NCBI GenBank assembly: GCA_964402115.1
Contig: CAYOBW010000059.1
Coordinates: 1 to 30,215 of the forward strand
DNA length: 30,215 nucleotides
Direction of reading: 5' to 3'
DNA from: CAYOBW01 sp964402115
GTDB lineage: Bacteria; Verrucomicrobiota; Kiritimatiellia; UBA8416; CAYOBW01
Part shown: positions 14,811 through 22,967 of the stretch, one piece after another
Layout: each line of letters starts with the position of its first letter
How positions within the stretch are numbered: the stretch's first letter is position 1
Notes under the pieces: model-generated
Seen by the model: only the letters and a program-made list of their open reading frames with translations
What the model was told of the DNA's origin: nothing
Database searches by the model: none
Made by a program: the position numbers and the translations under genes

Positions 14811-15620
14811 ATGAAACAGATTGGTCGGTTGATGACAGGGGCGGTGGTCGTGGCGGTGGCGGTAGGCCTGGCGGGCTGTTGCCATCCGCGCGGGCACGGT
14901 TCCGCCCGGGGGCTGCATGGGTGGGGCGTGCACCGGTTCGGGAGCATTACCGGGCTGAGGGCGGAGAAGGCGGCTTACTACCGGGAGCTCCACGCGAAGG
15001 CCTGGCCCGGCGTCCTCGCGCGGATACGCGCGTCGAACATCCGGAACTACAGCATCTGCGAAAAGGAGCTCGACGGGCAGACGTTTCTCTTCAGCTACTT
15101 CGAGTACGCGGGTCGCGATTTCGCGGGCGACATGGCCGCGATGAAGACGGATGCGGAGACACAGCGCTGGTGGAAGGAGACGGACCCCTGCCAGAAACCC
15201 CTGCCGCTTGCCGAGAAGCGGGGCGAGATCTGGGACGGCATGGAGGAGGTCTTCCACACCGCCGGCGCGGTGGACGTGAAGCCGAAGCAGGTCCGGCGAC
15301 TGGTGGCGGTTACCGGCTTGAAACCCGAGCAGGAGGCGCACTACCGCACCCTGCACCAGACAACCTGGCCGGGCGTGCTCAAGCTGATCAAGGCCTCGAA
15401 CATCCGCAACTATTCGATCTACCTGAAGGATATCGGCGACAAGCTGTACCTCTTCAGCTACCTCGAGTACGTGGGCGACAACCTGGACGCCGACATGGCG
15501 CTGTTCCCGGCGGACCCCGTGACGCTGCGCTGGTGGAAGCAGACCGACGCGTGCCAGATCCCACTGCCGGATGCCAAGGGCATCTGGTCCGACATGGTCG
15601 AGGTCTTCCACGCGGACTGA
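14811..15620 (+). CDS. Lipoprotein with two tandem L-rhamnose mutarotase (RhaM-like) domains
   Basis: RhaM interconverts alpha and beta L-rhamnose and is normally a ~104-residue cytoplasmic protein. Here 269 residues hold a lipoprotein signal (VGLAGC, Cys23) and two homologous units, at about 42-150 and 161-267. Each unit has the family pattern: Y..LH...WPGVL (LHAKAWPGVL; LHQTTWPGVL), then ASNIRNYSI, LFSYxEY, RWW..TD.CQ.PLP and a final EVFH. The likely catalytic His of each copy (about H61 and H182) is kept, so both look active. The two copies are clearly related and suggest an internal duplication. An AGGGGGA site lies about 7 nt before the ATG. The location outside the cytoplasm beside an exported oxidoreductase suggests handling of rhamnose or a similar deoxy sugar during polysaccharide breakdown; this is inference. 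Confidence 0.85.
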   Translation: MKQIGRLMTGAVVVAVAVGLAGCCHPRGHGSARGLHGWGVHRFGSITGLRAEKAAYYRELHAKAWPGVLARIRASNIRNYSICEKELDGQTFLFSYFEYAGRDFAGDMAAMKTDAETQRWWKETDPCQKPLPLAEKRGEIWDGMEEVFHTAGAVDVKPKQVRRLVAVTGLKPEQEAHYRTLHQTTWPGVLKLIKASNIRNYSIYLKDIGDKLYLFSYLEYVGDNLDADMALFPADPVTLRWWKQTDACQIPLPDAKGIWSDMVEVFHAD

Positions 15621-15642
15621 CCGGTAACGCAGGGTGGAGGGC

Positions 15643-15716
15643 GGTAACGGCGGGGACCGCCGTCTCCACGCCTCGTCGCCTGCCCACGCACTGGAGACGG
15701 CGGTCCTCCGCCGTTA
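15643..15716. repeat. Intergenic palindromic element, copy 1
   Basis: Arms of 24 and 25 nt (15645-15668 and 15692-15716; both end in GACCGCCGTCTCCA on one strand) are complementary except for a single extra base, with a 23-nt centre. The first 72 bases match positions 30144-30215 at 66 of 72 positions by my count. This marks a dispersed REP- or MITE-like element. It lies between the rhamnose-mutarotase and DUF1080 genes. Confidence 0.85.
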
Positions 15717-15788
15717 AGCCCTGTGGGCGCTACATTGACCGTCTTTTCCGCATTGCTTCTTTCCGCGATTCCCGCTAGGTAGGGCGCC

Positions 15789-16391
15789 ATGAATACATCA
15801 TGTGTCTCGCTGGGTTGTGCAGTGGTGCTGGGGTGCGGGTTGCTGGGAGCGCCGGCGTTGGCGCAGGAGGGGGCAGGCGCGGCCGGGCGCGTGGCGCTCT
15901 TCGACGGTCGCACGCTGGCGGGGTGGACCGTGCGGATGTGCGAGGCGGTCGTGGACGGCGGCGAGCTGCTGATCAAGGGCGGCAACGGCCTGGTGCAGAC
16001 CGAGAAGCAGTACGCCGACTTCGTTCTCGAGTTCGAGTGGAAGGCGCTGAGCACGAACAAGTGGGACAGCGGCGTGTACTTTCGCTATGACTCCGTTCCT
16101 GAAGGCAAGCCCTGGCCCCCCCGCTACCAGGCCAACCTGCGGCAGGGCCTGGAAGGCAACGTGGACGGGCTGAATGGCGCCAAGAGCAAGGGCCTGGTAA
16201 AGGACGGGGAGTGGAACCGCTTCAAGCTCACCGTCAAGGGCACGACCGCGGCGCTCGAGATCAACGGCCAGCCAGCCTGGACCGGCGACGGCCTGCAAGG
16301 CCCCCGCGCGGGATTCATCAGCCTGCAGGCTGAGGTGCCCAACGGCGGCCAGTTCCGCTACCGGAACGTGTATATCACGGAGCTGAAGTAG
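15789..16391 (+). CDS. Secreted DUF1080 (3-keto-disaccharide hydrolase-like) protein
   Basis: The DUF1080 fold is a concanavalin-like sheet sandwich; some members hydrolyse 3-keto-glycosides and others may only bind sugar. The protein has 200 residues: a signal peptide ending near APALA-Q (25/26) and a single domain. Typical blocks are visible: VALFDGRTLAGWT at 35-47, the strand FVLEFEWKA near 78, DSGVYFRYD near 93, GEWNRFKLTVKG near 141, INGQPAW, and the terminal FRYRNVYITELK. PVC genomes carry many such genes, often beside Gfo/Idh oxidoreductases that could make 3-keto sugars, so a link to the gene at 13364 is reasonable. The repeat element upstream may separate the transcripts. Confidence 0.88.
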   Translation: MNTSCVSLGCAVVLGCGLLGAPALAQEGAGAAGRVALFDGRTLAGWTVRMCEAVVDGGELLIKGGNGLVQTEKQYADFVLEFEWKALSTNKWDSGVYFRYDSVPEGKPWPPRYQANLRQGLEGNVDGLNGAKSKGLVKDGEWNRFKLTVKGTTAALEINGQPAWTGDGLQGPRAGFISLQAEVPNGGQFRYRNVYITELK

Positions 16392-16399
16392 CGCGAGAG

Positions 16400-16477
16400 G
16401 TTTCAGTGGTCGGTGTTCGGTGGTCAGGGGGAGGGGACACTGATCACTGATGACGGGGCGCTGACCACTGACCGCTG
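16400..16477. repeat. Intergenic repeat of the TTTCAGTG(G/T)TCGGTGTTC type, copy 1
   Basis: The sequence TTTCAGTGGTCGGTGTTCGG and its neighbour GTGGTCAG (16420-16427) pair with CTGACCAC (16461-16468) to form an imperfect hairpin. The left half matches the element at 17311-17332. It fills most of the gap before the SIMPL-domain gene. Confidence 0.55.
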
Positions 16478-16507
16478 CAGCCCGGTCTGGCACAAGGAGT
16501 GCGGGTC

Positions 16508-17305
16508 ATGACGCGAGCGATTCTGAGCATCTGCCTGCTTGCCATTGCCGGTTCGGCGCGTTCTGAACCGCAGGTGCAAGGCAATCCGAAGGAGGTCGCG
16601 GCGCTGCTGAGCGGCTTGCCGGGCACGGTCACCCTGACCGCCACGGCGGAACTGAAGGTGGAAGCTGATCGGGCGAAAGCGGTCATCAAGGTGGCCAACA
16701 CCGCTGAGCAGCTGCAGAAGGCGCTCGCCCGCAATCAACAGCTGCGCGAAGGCGTGGTCACGGTTCTTGCCGGAAAAGGTTTCGCCAAGGAACGCATCAC
16801 GCTGTCGCGTTTCTCGTCCAGTCCGACCCACGGCATGTTCTCGCGCAAGGTCAAGGGCTACGACATTGAAAGCTCGGTGGAAGTCGTGGCGGAGTCCGAA
16901 GTGGAGCTGCAAGCCGTGGGCGCGCTGATCGATGCCACGCCGGAACTGGCGCTGGCTGACCTGCGGTTCGAGAGCTCCCGCAAAGACGAGCTGCTGCTGC
17001 AGGTGCAGAGGATGGCGTTCGAGAAGCTCGACGCGCAGCGCGCCCTCTACGAGCAACGGCTCAACGCGCAACTGCGGCCGCGCACCGTGGGCAACGAGCG
17101 CGGCGATGCGCGCGAGCCGCTGCTGGCAAGCAAGTTGTCGGGCGGGTCCGGCGTCGGGAGTTACAGCGGCGCGTTCGAGGGCGGGATTGTGTTGCACGCG
17201 CTGGCCCAGCGCGCACCCTCCGTGGACCAGTTCGACCAGCAGGTGTTCGAAGCGACGCTGCGTGTAACTTACGATCTCATTCCGACGCCGCCGGGGCAGC
17301 GGTGA
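16508..17305 (+). CDS. Exported SIMPL-domain (DUF541) protein
   Basis: SIMPL/DUF541 proteins are periplasmic or surface proteins of uncertain role. The protein has 265 residues. The first ~19 form a signal peptide (MTRAILSICLLAIAGSARS). The mature part begins with GTVTLTATAELKVEADRAKAV, the usual SIMPL opening, and has the expected helix-rich middle and the pair of strands near VKGYDIESSVEVVAES. It ends with FEATLRVTYDLIP. ATG 16508 is chosen because AAGGAG (16494-16499) lies 8 nt before it, whereas the in-frame GTG at 16499 overlaps that site. It converges with the MFS gene across a palindromic repeat. A specific function cannot be given. Confidence 0.8.
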   Translation: MTRAILSICLLAIAGSARSEPQVQGNPKEVAALLSGLPGTVTLTATAELKVEADRAKAVIKVANTAEQLQKALARNQQLREGVVTVLAGKGFAKERITLSRFSSSPTHGMFSRKVKGYDIESSVEVVAESEVELQAVGALIDATPELALADLRFESSRKDELLLQVQRMAFEKLDAQRALYEQRLNAQLRPRTVGNERGDAREPLLASKLSGGSGVGSYSGAFEGGIVLHALAQRAPSVDQFDQQVFEATLRVTYDLIPTPPGQR

Positions 17306-17310
17306 GGCAA

Positions 17311-17368
17311 GGTTTCAGTGTTCGGTGTTCAGGTTTCAGCGGGGACAATCCGACTGAACACTGAACAC
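17311..17368. repeat. Palindromic intergenic repeat between convergent genes, copy 2
   Basis: GTGTTCGGTGTTCAG (17318-17332) and CTGAACACTGAACAC (17354-17368) pair over 15 positions with one mismatch. The unit shares the TTTCAGTG...TCGGTGTTC block with 16400-16420. Its place between two convergent genes would suit a two-way terminator or 3' stabiliser. Confidence 0.6.
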
Positions 17369-17377
17369 TTCCCACTG

Positions 17378-18808
17378 CTACTTGCCGTCCGGATCGTGTT
17401 CCTCCGGCACGATGGTCTGGGCCTTCTCCGGCGCCCGCCAGACGAGGCCGCGGAGCGTTTCCCAGGCGGACCGGTGCATCCAGGCCAGCGCATCGCCGAC
17501 CGGGCGCGCGCGTGGCTCGTGAATGGCAAGCAGCGGCAGAAGCGCGCTCCAGCGGGCAAGTCCCGTCAGGCCGAAGAGCGTCTGCTCCGGCGCGAGCTGC
17601 CACGGGCCGAGGGTCAGCCCGGGCGGCATGAGCGCCCCGGAGAGCAGCATCGTGACCACGGAGCCGCAGCCGGAAGCCGCACTGAAGAGCCCGCTGTAAA
17701 GCTGGCGCTGCGCGGCGGGGGCGATGGCGAGCACCAGGTTCGTTGTCGCCACGCCGGCCCCCGACCACATGATTCCCGAGGTGGCGGCTTCGAAGTAGAC
17801 GATCAGGTGGTGCGCCGAAGTCGCCGGCAGCCAGAGCAGGGGATTGAGCCCGCCCATGAGAATCGCCACGAACATCGCCGGGCGGTTGCCGAAGCGGTCA
17901 ATGAGCAGGCCCCACGGGCGCAGGGAAACCAGCGCGGCGACGGTGCTGATCGTGCCGTAGACCTGGACGTTGAGCAGAGTCATCTCGAGTCCCTTCAGCA
18001 TGAACGGCAGCCAGAAGGGGGCGCCGATCCCTGTGGCCAGCGACCACCACAGGCCGAAGCGGAGGCAGCGGCGCAGGTTGGGGTCGGCGAACGCCGTGCG
18101 CAGGCGGTGGTCGTGTGTCGTCGGGTCGAGCGTCGGTGCAGGCTCCGGCTGCCGCGCCTGGATGCGCGTCGCCCAGACCGCCGCAAACGCGCCGAGGGCG
18201 AAGAGCAGGGGGAAGAGATAACGGAGGTTTGCGGGCTGCAGGATGCTGTCGAGGTTGGCGTGGAGGCGCAGCCACGCGGCGGCCCGGCTCGTCTCGCTGA
18301 AGAGGTCCACCGCGCCGCTGACGAGGTAGCCCGCCAGGAGCCCCGCGATCATCGTGAGCTGGGCGCGGCGTGCGAAGAACCGGCCCCGCATGCGCGCCGG
18401 CACCATGTCGGCCATCCACGCCAGCCAGACGTTCTGCCCCACCGCCTGCAGCGCCGTGCTGAAGAAAACCAGCGCCAGGAGCATCCACAGCGCTGGCGTG
18501 GGTGGGAGGACGAACGGCAGCAGGCCATACAGCAGGACTAGGCCGCGGCCGGCGAGGTTGAGGCGGACGACGGCTGTGCGGCGGGAGCGAACGCGGCGGG
18601 TGAGGACACTGGCGGCCAGTTGAAAGAACTGCGCCAGCGGGGTCAGGGCGGCCAGCACGCTGTACTGCATGGCCGTCGCGCCGTGCAGGACCATCAGCCG
18701 GTTCAGCAGCAGCCCGCCCGCGAAAACGCCGTGGAGTGCCGTGAGCACGGCCTCGCGCTGCGAGGTCACGAGCGTGCGGCGGAGCGGACTGTGGCTGCTC
18801 GAGGGCAT
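17378..18808 (-). CDS. Major facilitator superfamily transporter
   Basis: An inner-membrane secondary transporter. The 476 residues consist mostly of hydrophobic segments compatible with about 12 helices in two halves. The motif GQNVWLAWMADMVPARMRGR (about residues 143-162) is the family A-like loop with the DxxPxxxRGR pattern, followed by FFARR. A second loop, RPWGLLIDRFGNRPAM, occurs in the other half. The central linker and a long C-terminal tail are cytoplasmic. No strong ribosome site precedes the ATG; the gene starts 29 nt after the M28 peptidase gene and probably shares its transcript. The substrate is unknown. Placement after a peptidase hints at peptides or amino acids, but this is weak. 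Confidence 0.85.
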   Translation of the reverse strand: MPSSSHSPLRRTLVTSQREAVLTALHGVFAGGLLLNRLMVLHGATAMQYSVLAALTPLAQFFQLAASVLTRRVRSRRTAVVRLNLAGRGLVLLYGLLPFVLPPTPALWMLLALVFFSTALQAVGQNVWLAWMADMVPARMRGRFFARRAQLTMIAGLLAGYLVSGAVDLFSETSRAAAWLRLHANLDSILQPANLRYLFPLLFALGAFAAVWATRIQARQPEPAPTLDPTTHDHRLRTAFADPNLRRCLRFGLWWSLATGIGAPFWLPFMLKGLEMTLLNVQVYGTISTVAALVSLRPWGLLIDRFGNRPAMFVAILMGGLNPLLWLPATSAHHLIVYFEAATSGIMWSGAGVATTNLVLAIAPAAQRQLYSGLFSAASGCGSVVTMLLSGALMPPGLTLGPWQLAPEQTLFGLTGLARWSALLPLLAIHEPRARPVGDALAWMHRSAWETLRGLVWRAPEKAQTIVPEEHDPDGK

Positions 18809-18837
18809 GGGCGGCGTGGCGGTTCCCGGTGGCGCGC

Positions 18838-20127
18838 TCAGGCGCGGAAATAGGGGTCGTTGCGTTCGCGGTACTCGCGCAAGGATTTGCGATCCTTCTC
18901 GGGGATCGCCAAGTCGAAGGGAATGTCGGCCCCCTCTGCAGCGCGTCGCACCAGGGGCAGCACCAGGCGGGCCGTCACGGCCAGCCCCTCGGCGCTGAGA
19001 TAGTCGGCGGTATCGAGGTGCGTGTGCCCGAAGGACGCGCCCGCCCGGAACAGGGAGATGGACGGCACGCCGGCGGCATTGAAGGGCACGTTGTCGCTCG
19101 AGTAGGTATCGTGGCGCACTTTGAGCGGGAGGCCCTGTTCGCGGGCCAGCGCCGCAACGAAGCCCTCCATTTCCACGGACCCGCAGAGCACCGCCCCGTT
19201 CGTGCCGAACGTCGCGCCGGTCATGTCCAGGTTGATCAGCATGCGCGTGCGGCGCAGCGTGCGGGGGGCCGGCCGCGGGACCGGCGCGAAGTCGCGGGCG
19301 TGGCGCCGGACGTAGGCGTAGCTGCCGAGCAGCCCGAGTTCCTCCGCGCCGAACCAGACCAGCACGAGGCTGCGGCGCGCGGGACGAGCGGCGAAACAGC
19401 GCGCCAGTCCGAGCAGAAGGGCCGCGCCCCCGGCGTTGTCCAGGGCGCCGGGCGAAGCGCAGACGCTGTCATAGTGCGCGCACAAAACGATCTGCTCGGC
19501 CGGGCAGTCCGTGCCGGGAATCCTGGCGCTTACGTTCGCTGAGCGCATCTGGCGGGTGCGCTCGCGCGCCACGACCCGCACGGAGGACGGTGCGGCCCGG
19601 AGCAGGGCGATGGCGTCGTCGTAGGCAAGGGTGACGCTGGGCAGCGGGCCATACGCGCGAATGAGGTTGGGCCGGCGACTGATGTGCATGGCCGCCCGCG
19701 ACGAACGGGAGACCTGGATGAGCGCGAGCACCCGCCGGTTGCGCAGTTCGCGGTAAAGGCGCTGGTCGAGCACCAGCTGCGTGATTACGACGTGCCCGGC
19801 TGCCGCCTTGAGGTCGGCCGGGGAGGTGGTCATCAGGTGGTACAGGGGACCGGTCAGGCCGCCGGGCGGCGTGCTGCCGCCGCACCCGACCACCACAGCC
19901 TCGTAGCGCCGGCGGGTTGGTGCGAGGGCCTCGACGCGAGCCGCACCCTCCGTGTAGCCGATGATGGAGAAGGACTCCAGGACCGGCCGAAGGCCCAGCT
20001 CGCGCAGTTCATGCTGGAGTATCGCCGCAGCGCGAGCTTCGCCCGGGGTGCCAGCCTGCCGGGGCGCGGCGGCCATTTGCGTGAGTATGGCGTAGGCGGC
20101 GGCGGCATCGAACGCATCGCTTGGCAT
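18838..20127 (-). CDS. M28-family zinc aminopeptidase-like protein
   Basis: M28 enzymes are di-zinc aminopeptidases or carboxypeptidases. The 429 residues show the full metal set: H218 (CAHYDSV), D230 (GALDNAGG), E262-E263 (GAEELGLLG, the general base and a ligand), D301 (INLDMTG) and H368 (GHTHLDTADY). Residues ~80-190 form an insert in the position of a protease-associated domain. No signal peptide or membrane segment is seen, unlike many M28 proteins, so a cytoplasmic location is likely unless export is non-classical. Its ribosome site (AAGGAA) lies within the last codons of hslO and its start is 6 nt after the hslO stop, so the genes are coupled. Confidence 0.9.
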   Translation of the reverse strand: MPSDAFDAAAAYAILTQMAAAPRQAGTPGEARAAAILQHELRELGLRPVLESFSIIGYTEGAARVEALAPTRRRYEAVVVGCGGSTPPGGLTGPLYHLMTTSPADLKAAAGHVVITQLVLDQRLYRELRNRRVLALIQVSRSSRAAMHISRRPNLIRAYGPLPSVTLAYDDAIALLRAAPSSVRVVARERTRQMRSANVSARIPGTDCPAEQIVLCAHYDSVCASPGALDNAGGAALLLGLARCFAARPARRSLVLVWFGAEELGLLGSYAYVRRHARDFAPVPRPAPRTLRRTRMLINLDMTGATFGTNGAVLCGSVEMEGFVAALAREQGLPLKVRHDTYSSDNVPFNAAGVPSISLFRAGASFGHTHLDTADYLSAEGLAVTARLVLPLVRRAAEGADIPFDLAIPEKDRKSLREYRERNDPYFRA

Positions 20128-20133
20128 GAATCG

Positions 20134-21033
20134 CTATTCCTTAGGTTTTTCGCCCGGCCCACCGGTCGCCCGCCGGGCCTCGAGCAACTGCCGCGGCAGG
20201 GTGGTGGGAATGGTGTAGGCTTCGCCGCAGACATGGCAGGAGATGACCGGGGCGACTGCGCGCGCGGCCAGCGCCTCCAGGTCCGCGTCGGGCAGGCTGC
20301 CGAGCAGCCCCTCGACTTTCGCGCGCGAACAGCGGCAGGCGAACTGCAGGCGCCGCTCCTCGCGTGCCACGAGATCGGGCAGCCCCAGGATCGCCGCGAT
20401 GTCCGCAAGCTTCGCCCCGGCCGCCAGTCGCTCGGCCACGACGCCGGCCTCCATAGCTTCCAGGACGGTCACAAACGCCGCCGGGTCCCCATCGGGCATG
20501 CGTTCGGCGACCAGCCCGCAGGCCAGCCGCAGGCCGCCGCTGTTGACGCTGACAGCCAACGCCACGCCGGCGCGCGTCTGCAGGGTCTCGTTGTAGTAGC
20601 GAGCCAGCAGCACGCGGGGCACGAGGGGCGCGGCGAGGAGCACGCTCTGGCTGAGGATCTGTCCCGGGATGGATTTGATGACACGGGCCTGTCCCGATTC
20701 GCCCAGCGCAGGCGCAATGCCGTAGACGTCCCGCCCGTCCAGGTCGTTGAGCACCTTGATGTTCGTGAAACCGCGCAGGTGACCGCAGCCGCTCGCCTCG
20801 GCAAAGGCTCCCTTCAGCGGTCCGGAAACGTGCATGTGGAGCGACACGACCTCCTCGGGACGGGAGAGGTCGGTTGACAGCAGGGCGGCCCCTACCAGGA
20901 CCTCGCCCAGCACGGCGGACGCGGTCGGACCCGAGAGATGGCGGGCTTCGAGGGCCTTGGCGGCTACCGTGACGTCGGCATAGGTGACGCGAATCCCCGT
21001 TCGCGGCGAGAGCACTTTGATCAGCACATCCAT
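20134..21033 (-). CDS. hslO: Redox-regulated holdase chaperone Hsp33
   Basis: Hsp33 is a cytoplasmic chaperone switched on by oxidation of a four-cysteine zinc centre. The 299 residues keep the centre: C233 and C235 (CRC), 30 residues, then C266 and C269 (CHVC). The N-terminal part shows GEVLVGAALLS, the GPLKGAFAEASGCGHLRGF region and IPGQILSQSV near 122, typical of the family. ATG 21033 is chosen because it begins at the normal Hsp33 N-terminus (VLIKVLSPRTGIRVTYADVT); an upstream in-frame start at 21705 would add sequence antisense to the lipoprotein gene. It is the first gene of the hslO - M28 - MFS unit. Confidence 0.94.
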   Translation of the reverse strand: MDVLIKVLSPRTGIRVTYADVTVAAKALEARHLSGPTASAVLGEVLVGAALLSTDLSRPEEVVSLHMHVSGPLKGAFAEASGCGHLRGFTNIKVLNDLDGRDVYGIAPALGESGQARVIKSIPGQILSQSVLLAAPLVPRVLLARYYNETLQTRAGVALAVSVNSGGLRLACGLVAERMPDGDPAAFVTVLEAMEAGVVAERLAAGAKLADIAAILGLPDLVAREERRLQFACRCSRAKVEGLLGSLPDADLEALAARAVAPVISCHVCGEAYTIPTTLPRQLLEARRATGGPGEKPKE

Positions 21034-21155
21034 GGCGCGCGCAGTATGGCCGGTGGCCGGGGGTGGAAGCAAGCAGATTGGGGGGGCGGAGGCTGGCGCA
21101 CACGTTATTGCGCCGGGTGGTCGAGTCTGGCATAGTGCGCGCGGTCGGAGGTGCG

Positions 21156-22571
21156 ATGAAACGGGCCCAACGCAACCATATGCGAGAGCTTTGCCTGGCA
21201 GCCGTGCTCGTGGCCGTTCTGGCGGTCGCGGTTGGCGGCTGTGGGCGGCGCCCGCGGGCGCCGGCGTTTGTGCCCACGCAGCACTGGCTCGAGGCGTGCG
21301 TGACAAACGCGTTTCCACTCGCGTGGGCCGGTCCCGTCCAGGGGCCTGGCGGCGGGGAGTTCCGGTTGCTGGTGCTGCGGCATACGGTGCGCGGCGAAGT
21401 CTATGACATCGCCGAGGCTCTGCTCCTGTGGCAAACCGAGACCGGGGAGTACGCGGTGCAGAGCATGACCGGCCGCGTGAGCGAGGCAGGGGTCGTTCTG
21501 CGGTCGCGCAAGGTCGTGGAGTCCAGCGCCGAGAACTGGGAAGCCGACAACCTGGCGGGCCGCCTGGAACGTAGCCCGTGGCGTCTGGCGGGCGACGGAT
21601 CGAACGGCGATGTGAAGTGGGGGTCGTGGGTGCTGTATCCCGCGCGTCCGCTGGCAAGCGACCCGCTGCCGGGCTGTGCGATCCTGCGCCGACTGGTCGC
21701 GGCACGGCAGCCGCCAGCGCGGAAACCGCTCCCGGCCACCGCGGCGGTTACCGGCGACGCCCCCGCCAAGCCGGCTGCCACCGCAGCGGCGCAGCCCGCC
21801 CAGGCGCCGGCGGCAACCGGCACGCCCGCCGCCGGCGGCCGGACGGGAGTCGCGATCACGAACGCTGCGGCGCTGTCCCGCGCGCCGCGGGCGCCAGCGC
21901 CGCCGCCGGCGCCGCCGCCGACGAATGCCGCGCCGGTTTCGATCGGCACGAACCGTGTGGCTGAAAGCCCGGGCGGCGGCGTGGCGGACGTCGCGCTGGC
22001 ACGGCGCCTGGCCGCGCAGGCGCGGGTACTGGAGCTGTGTCGTCGGTTGCAGGCGCAGCCGGGCAGCAGCGTGCTGCTCGAGCAGCTGCGGGGGGCTGCG
22101 GGAAGTGTGGGCGACCCGGGCTTGCGCCAGCGTTGCTGGACGGCGTATGGGCTGGGCTTAGTGTACGTGGGACGCGTGGCAGCCCCCGCGGCCGCGGCGG
22201 AGATGCTGCGGCAGGCGCGGGCGGATAGCGCGGCTGTCGACGAGGTTGCGGCTGCCAAGGGTATGAGCGAGGCCTGCGCGGGGTGCGGCGGCAAGGGGCA
22301 GGTCGTGACCCGTTGCCAGGCGTGCGGCAGCACCGGCAAGTGCCGGGTCTGCCGCGGCGCCGGCAAAGTGGAGACGGGGCTGACGCACACGCAGTTCCCG
22401 TGCGGCGCTTGCCGCCATACGGGGATTTGCGCGACGTGCAAGGGCGCGGGCGGGCGTTCGTCGGTCTGCGGGGTGTGCCGCGGCTCGGGGCAGGTCCTGG
22501 TCTGGCGGCTGGTCGGCAGCGCCTACCTGCGCCTGCTGGACGAACTGGCGGCGCGAAGAAGCGAGGGCTGA
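21156..22571 (+). CDS. Lipoprotein with a DnaJ-like six-CxxC zinc-finger region
   Basis: A 471-residue protein of unknown role. The N-terminus is a lipoprotein signal (LAVLAVAVGGC, Cys29). Residues ~32-190 have some predicted secondary structure without a family I recognise. An Ala/Pro-rich disordered stretch covers ~190-270, then a helical part. From about residue 374 come six CxxC units: CAGC, CQAC, CRVC, CGAC, CATC and CGVC, several in the CxxCxGxG context typical of the DnaJ cysteine-rich domain. Zn binding is likely if the thiols stay reduced, which is unusual outside the cytoplasm. ATG 21156 has GGAGG 4-5 nt upstream; an earlier in-frame start at 21063 would bury the signal peptide. The next gene follows after 18 nt. 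Confidence 0.78.
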   Translation: MKRAQRNHMRELCLAAVLVAVLAVAVGGCGRRPRAPAFVPTQHWLEACVTNAFPLAWAGPVQGPGGGEFRLLVLRHTVRGEVYDIAEALLLWQTETGEYAVQSMTGRVSEAGVVLRSRKVVESSAENWEADNLAGRLERSPWRLAGDGSNGDVKWGSWVLYPARPLASDPLPGCAILRRLVAARQPPARKPLPATAAVTGDAPAKPAATAAAQPAQAPAATGTPAAGGRTGVAITNAAALSRAPRAPAPPPAPPPTNAAPVSIGTNRVAESPGGGVADVALARRLAAQARVLELCRRLQAQPGSSVLLEQLRGAAGSVGDPGLRQRCWTAYGLGLVYVGRVAAPAAAAEMLRQARADSAAVDEVAAAKGMSEACAGCGGKGQVVTRCQACGSTGKCRVCRGAGKVETGLTHTQFPCGACRHTGICATCKGAGGRSSVCGVCRGSGQVLVWRLVGSAYLRLLDELAARRSEG

Positions 22572-22589
22572 AGAGGGAAGGGGAGAAGC

Positions 22590-22958
22590 ATGGCGATCAA
22601 GTTGGTTAAAGGGGGGAAGGCCGCGGCGGCGCCAGTGACCGCGCGCGGGCTTCCCGTGTCGGGCCGGCCGCTACGCCCGGCGCCCGCCGAGCGCGGGTCG
22701 CCGCTGGCGTGGGTGATCGTGGCGCTGGTCGCCGTTGTCGGGGTCGTCACGCTGGCCGTGGCCGCATCACGGGCGCAGCGGAGCCGGCAGGCCCAGACGG
22801 GGAAGTGGGTGCTGCCGGCGAACTACGGCGCGCGCGCGGGCGACTCGCTGGATGCGTCGATGGGCGGCAAGTCCATGCGCGAGTGGTGCGCCGCGCAGGA
22901 GAAGACGAACGAGATGGTGAAACTGCGCCAGAAGCTGCGCACGGGACAACGGCCGTAG
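22590..22958 (+). CDS. Small single-pass membrane protein, unrecognised
   Basis: The 122 residues do not match a family I know. A basic N-terminal region (about 1-36) precedes one transmembrane helix at ~38-60 (LAWVIVALVAVVGVVTLAVA), then a short soluble tail with MREWCAAQEKTNEMVKL near 95. A GAAGGGGAG-type ribosome site lies about 5 nt before the ATG, and the gene begins 18 nt after the Cys-rich lipoprotein, so co-transcription is likely. GC-rich third codon positions agree with real coding. Confidence 0.7.
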   Translation: MAIKLVKGGKAAAAPVTARGLPVSGRPLRPAPAERGSPLAWVIVALVAVVGVVTLAVAASRAQRSRQAQTGKWVLPANYGARAGDSLDASMGGKSMREWCAAQEKTNEMVKLRQKLRTGQRP

Positions 22959-22967
22959 TGCCTTAAC

